A stretch of DNA of 36,351 nt from an uncultured Eubacteriales bacterium (GTDB lineage: Bacteria; Bacillota; Clostridia; Oscillospirales; Acutalibacteraceae). Below are positions 33,218-36,351 of this stretch, piece by piece. The DNA lies in assembly GCA_958417225.1 (NCBI GenBank), contig CATZCM010000016.1:1-36351 (forward strand). Reading direction: 5' to 3'. Both the position numbers and the translations under genes were made by a program. The notes beneath the pieces are model-generated. The model was not told the DNA's origin. It was given only the letters and a program-made list of their open reading frames with translations, and did no database searches. Position 1 is the first letter of the stretch; every line of letters begins with the position of its first letter.

Positions 33218-35632
33218 TCATTTAACTACCAAATTTACTAATTTTCCTTTTACATAAAATTCTTTTATAATTATTTTATTTAAGATCTTATCAGCAACAG
33301 CTTCCTTTGCCAGGCTAATAGCTTCCTCATTGCCGATATTAGAATCAACGGAGATTCTTGCACGAATTTTACCATTCACTTGAACTGCAATCTCAACTGT
33401 ATCATCATGACACTTTGCCTCATCGAAATTTGGCCACGGTGCAATTGACGCAAAACCCTCACCAAGAGAATATTTTTCCCAGATTTCTTCAGTAATATGA
33501 GGTGCAAATGGATTTAGCAGCAATGTAAATAACTTAAGTTCATCCTTCGTAATAGACCCTGTATTATTAATCACATTCATCAACTGCATAAGTGCAGCTA
33601 TCGCCGTATTGAATTTAAGTGATTCTATATCCTCAGAGACTTTTTTTATTGTTCTGTGGAAATCACCTTCGATATCCTTACGAATTCCATTTTCATCAGA
33701 AATCATGTTAGAAAATGAGTTATACTTATCTAGGAATTTCCTAGCTCCCTTAATACCAAAAGTCATCCATGGTGCAGCTTTTTCGAAATCTCCAATAAAC
33801 ATTTCATATACACGTAAGGTGTCCGCGCCATACTCATTTACAATATCATCTGGGTTGACAACATTTCCGCGTGATTTGCTCATTTTTTCTCCATTTTCCC
33901 CAAGTATCATACCGTGGCTTGTGCGTTTAATGTAAGGTTCTTTTGTAGGAACTACACCTATGTCATACAAAAACTTGTGCCAAAACCTACTGTACAACAA
34001 ATGAAGTGTAGTGTGCTCCATACCTCCATTATACCAGTCAACTGGAGCCCAATAATCAATTGCTTTTTTATCTGCAAGTTCATGTGAATTATGAGGATCC
34101 ATGTATCTCAAATAATACCAGGATGATCCAGCCCATTGTGGCATGGTATCAGTTTCACGTTTTGCAGGTCCATGACAATGAGGACAAGTCGTTTCCACAA
34201 AACTTTTTATATTTGCAAGAGGCGAATCCCCAAATTCATTTGGCTCATATGAATCCACTTCCGGCAATTTTAAAGGCAATTCGCTTTCCGGGATGGCAAC
34301 ATACCCACATTTTTCACAATGTACAATTGGGATAGGTTCACCCCAATAACGTTGTCTAGAAAAAATCCAATCACGCAATTTGTAATTTACTTTTGGATAC
34401 CCAATTCCTTTCTCTTTTAGAATCTCTATAATTTTCTTTTTAGCTTCTGAAACAGTCAATTCATTTAATGGGCCAGAATTCACCATAATTCCGTCATTAC
34501 AATCAGTATAAGCTTCTTTAGAGACATCGCCACCCTTCACCACTTCAACTATTGGTAAAGAAAACTTTTTGGCAAACTCGAAATCACGTGTATCGTGTGC
34601 GGGAACTGCCATAATAGCACCAGTTCCATATGAGGCTAAAACGTAATCAGAAATAAATATTGGGATTTGTTTTTCCGTAAGAGGATTAAATCCATACACA
34701 CCTTCAAGTTTCACACCTGTTTTTTCTTTATTAAGTTCAGTACGCTCCATGTCAGATTTTTTAGTTGCAAGACGTTTATACTCGATAACACCATCAACAT
34801 TTTTTACTCTATTTTCATCTATCCACTTACTCACAAGCTTATGTTCCGGAGACATAACCATATACGTTGCACCATACAAAGTGTCCGGTCTAGTGGTATA
34901 TATTTGGATGTCGTCTCCACTAACATTAGTCTTAAAAGTAACCATAGCCCCTTCTGAACGGCCAATCCAATTCTTTTGTTGTGCTTTAACACGTTCCGGA
35001 TATTCCACAAGACTTAAATCGTCAAGTAACCTTTGGGCATAATCTGTAATTTTAAGCATCCACTGTGATTTAACCTTATGTACCACTTCGCTTGAGCATC
35101 TTTCACACACTCCATCAACAACCTCTTCATTTGCAAGAACGCACTTGCACGATGTGCACCAGTTAACTGCCATTTCTTTTTTATATGCAAGCCCCTTTTT
35201 AAAAAGTTGCAAAAAAATCCATTGTGTCCACTTAAAGTACTCTGGATCTGTAGTATTGATTTCACGACTCCAATCAAACGACAAACCAAGAGATTGAAGT
35301 TGTTGTTTAAATCTTGAGATATTTTTCTTTGTAACAATAGCTGGGTGGATTTTATGTTTAATAGCAAAATTTTCAGTAGGTAATCCGAAAGCGTCCCAAC
35401 CTATCGGATATAGCACGTTGTATCCTTGCATACGGCGTTTTCGGGAAACTATATCAAGTGCTGTATACGACCGAGGATGTCCGACATGTAATCCTTCTCC
35501 TGATGGATATGGAAACTCGACTAACGCATAAAATTTTTCTTTGTCCGAATTATTTTCAGCACAAAAGATTTCAGCATCATCCCATCGTTTTTGCCATTTT
35601 GATTCAATTTCCTTATGGTTATACTTTTTCAT
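33218..35632 (-). CDS. leuS: Leucyl-tRNA synthetase
   Basis: This class I aminoacyl-tRNA synthetase charges tRNA(Leu). The frame is open to 35713, but ATG at 35632 has AAAGGAG at ideal spacing and gives the standard N-terminus (MKKYNHKEIESKWQKRW) and 804 residues, the usual bacterial length. The HIGH motif is HVGH (49-52), the KMSKS motif is 583-587, and a zinc-binding insert shows CTSCK and CERCSS. The CP1 editing domain (YTTRPDTLYGATYMV, AVPAHDTRDFEFA) with its conserved threonines and aspartate is present, so proofreading should be intact. Its start overlaps the end of rsfS by 14 bp. Confidence 0.97.
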   Translation of the reverse strand: MKKYNHKEIESKWQKRWDDAEIFCAENNSDKEKFYALVEFPYPSGEGLHVGHPRSYTALDIVSRKRRMQGYNVLYPIGWDAFGLPTENFAIKHKIHPAIVTKKNISRFKQQLQSLGLSFDWSREINTTDPEYFKWTQWIFLQLFKKGLAYKKEMAVNWCTSCKCVLANEEVVDGVCERCSSEVVHKVKSQWMLKITDYAQRLLDDLSLVEYPERVKAQQKNWIGRSEGAMVTFKTNVSGDDIQIYTTRPDTLYGATYMVMSPEHKLVSKWIDENRVKNVDGVIEYKRLATKKSDMERTELNKEKTGVKLEGVYGFNPLTEKQIPIFISDYVLASYGTGAIMAVPAHDTRDFEFAKKFSLPIVEVVKGGDVSKEAYTDCNDGIMVNSGPLNELTVSEAKKKIIEILKEKGIGYPKVNYKLRDWIFSRQRYWGEPIPIVHCEKCGYVAIPESELPLKLPEVDSYEPNEFGDSPLANIKSFVETTCPHCHGPAKRETDTMPQWAGSSWYYLRYMDPHNSHELADKKAIDYWAPVDWYNGGMEHTTLHLLYSRFWHKFLYDIGVVPTKEPYIKRTSHGMILGENGEKMSKSRGNVVNPDDIVNEYGADTLRVYEMFIGDFEKAAPWMTFGIKGARKFLDKYNSFSNMISDENGIRKDIEGDFHRTIKKVSEDIESLKFNTAIAALMQLMNVINNTGSITKDELKLFTLLLNPFAPHITEEIWEKYSLGEGFASIAPWPNFDEAKCHDDTVEIAVQVNGKIRARISVDSNIGNEEAISLAKEAVADKILNKIIIKEFYVKGKLVNLVVK

Positions 35633-35954
35633 TATTTTTCTCCTTTCGTTCCAGGTTGTAAAAATCTCTAGCTTCCTCTGAAAATATATGGACAATAACA
35701 GATTCATAGTCAATTAATATCCATGATCCTGTACGATCACGTTCGATATGGTCTGGTAGAATTCCTATTTTCTTTAGATGTTCGTGGACTTCATCACAAA
35801 GAGCATTTACATGTGTACGGCTAGTTCCCGAACAGATTATCAAATAATCTGTAAACGATGAAATTTCACTAACATTTTTCACTACAACATCACAAGCTTT
35901 TTTATTTTCCAGAGCTGTTTTACTCGCTTCAACTATCATTTTAGTTTGTTCCAT
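35619..35954 (-). CDS. rsfS: Ribosome silencing factor RsfS
   Basis: RsfS (Iojap family) binds ribosomal protein uL14 and blocks subunit joining when nutrients are short. ATG at 35954 gives 111 residues, the usual size; a GTG at 35966 lies almost on top of the AAGGA site and is less likely, though the spacing to the ATG is long (13 bases). The family core is clear: SSFTDYLIICSGTSRTHVNALCDEV and the C-terminal GSWILIDYESVIVHIFSEEARDFYNLE. It is the first gene visible of the minus-strand cluster and overlaps leuS by 14 bp, a common neighbourhood for rsfS in Clostridia. Confidence 0.94.
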   Translation of the reverse strand: MEQTKMIVEASKTALENKKACDVVVKNVSEISSFTDYLIICSGTSRTHVNALCDEVHEHLKKIGILPDHIERDRTGSWILIDYESVIVHIFSEEARDFYNLERKEKNNEKV

Positions 35955-36148
35955 TTCACATATCACATCCTTGCTTTTTTAAATTCATTTAATTTTTAAG
36001 ATTACTAGTCGTACTACGGTTTATAGTAAAACTAGCAAATATCACAAAACGCCGCCGATTTAGTCGATTCCTTATTTATGGTAAAAATACATACATTACC
36101 AAATTAATTTATCATAGTTAAAGATTTGCGTTTTACCTTATTTTAACC

Positions 36149-36220
36149 TTATTCTACAGGTATAAACTTAGATACTACAAATATCACACTAACTCAGGTT
36201 ATGCTAAATAAAAGTTATTT
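36149..36220 (+). repeat. Imperfect direct repeat, unit 1
   Basis: Shares TTATTCTACAGGTA, ATCACACTAACT, AGGTT and TAAAAGTT in the same order with the unit at 36277, which lies 128 bp further on. The identical blocks are separated by substitutions and a short indel. Confidence 0.75.
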
Positions 36221-36276
36221 TACTTTTTCCGAAAATAAAAGAATCAAAACACTTCGCACTGCAAATGTGTCATTTA

Positions 36277-36351
36277 TTATTCTACAGGTACAAACACGGG
36301 CACTATAAATAATTATCACACTAACTTAGGTTGCGCGAACTAAAAGTTTTT
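36277..36351 (+). repeat. Imperfect direct repeat, unit 2 (runs to window end)
   Basis: Second copy of the motif at 36149-36220, with about four extra bases before ATCACACTAACT. It reaches the window edge, so more units may follow outside. Confidence 0.75.

Larger units (their letters stand above)
35967..36351. other. Gene-free A/T-rich end of the window
   Basis: This region upstream of rsfS has no plausible gene on either strand. It contains two imperfect direct repeats (36149-36220 and 36277-36351). It should hold the promoter of the rsfS-leuS cluster; I found no convincing one, and no T-box motif for leuS. Confidence 0.6.

Noticed and set aside
35633..35713. N-terminal extension of leuS
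   Set aside because: It lies inside rsfS, and ATG 35632 has a strong ribosome binding site and the standard protein start.
35967..36351. T-box leader for leuS
   Set aside because: No T-box antiterminator motif (AGGGTGGNACCGCG or complement) is present and rsfS lies between.
36149..36351. CRISPR array
   Set aside because: Only two units of about 72 bp with internal divergence and no short identical repeats or regular spacers; no cas genes nearby.

Overview
The window looks like chromosomal DNA of a low-GC, endospore-forming member of the Clostridia (Bacillota). It carries a complete V/A-type ATPase operon, the sporulation genes spoIIE, spoIIGA and sigE, and housekeeping genes (rsfS, leuS, a CCA-adding enzyme). 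A/T-rich DNA, strong GGAGG/GGGGG-type ribosome binding sites and several TTG/GTG starts fit that assignment. I cannot name a genus.

Layout, left to right. 1-760: the 3' end of an unidentified gene, followed by frameshifted pieces that read like a decayed Rho-type small GTPase. 913-9975: a promoter, then V-ATPase genes in the order G/H, C, I, K, F, a 400-bp gap, E, A, B, D, ending in a terminator. 10121-14324: three cargo genes, namely a secreted Cys/Gly-His repeat protein, a secreted LCAT-like lipase/acyltransferase with a Cys-rich CaaX-like tail, and a convergent DUF6512-type membrane protein. 14545: start of spoIIE.

The dominant feature is a direct tandem duplication of 10,489 bp. Positions 5023-15511 are repeated, apparently without change, as 15512-26000. 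The left breakpoint lies in the subunit F gene and the right breakpoint in spoIIE. The first unit therefore ends in a truncated spoIIE that has only the membrane domain, and the second begins with a headless subunit F fragment. Because it is a tandem repeat, one intact copy of each breakpoint gene survives: subunit F on the left, spoIIE on the right. ATPase subunits E, A, B and D, the three cargo genes and the spoIIE promoter are all present twice. No mobile element or homology longer than one base lies at the junction, so an assembly error must be excluded before any biological reading.

26001-29175: the rest of spoIIE, a strong terminator, then spoIIGA and sigE. The spoIIGA promoter has the signature of spoIIG promoters: TTGACA and GATAAT separated by 22 bp, with a Spo0A-like box over the -35. 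SpoIIE (the phosphatase that activates sigma-F), SpoIIGA (the protease that matures pro-sigma-E) and sigma-E thus form a compact early-sporulation module.

29248-35954, all on the minus strand and closely spaced: rsfS, leuS, a RhuM-Fic/Doc fusion protein, an orphan potC permease, a CCA-adding enzyme and an RlaP/YcgL-type nucleotidyltransferase. The last 385 bp hold no gene but contain two imperfect direct repeats 128 bp apart.
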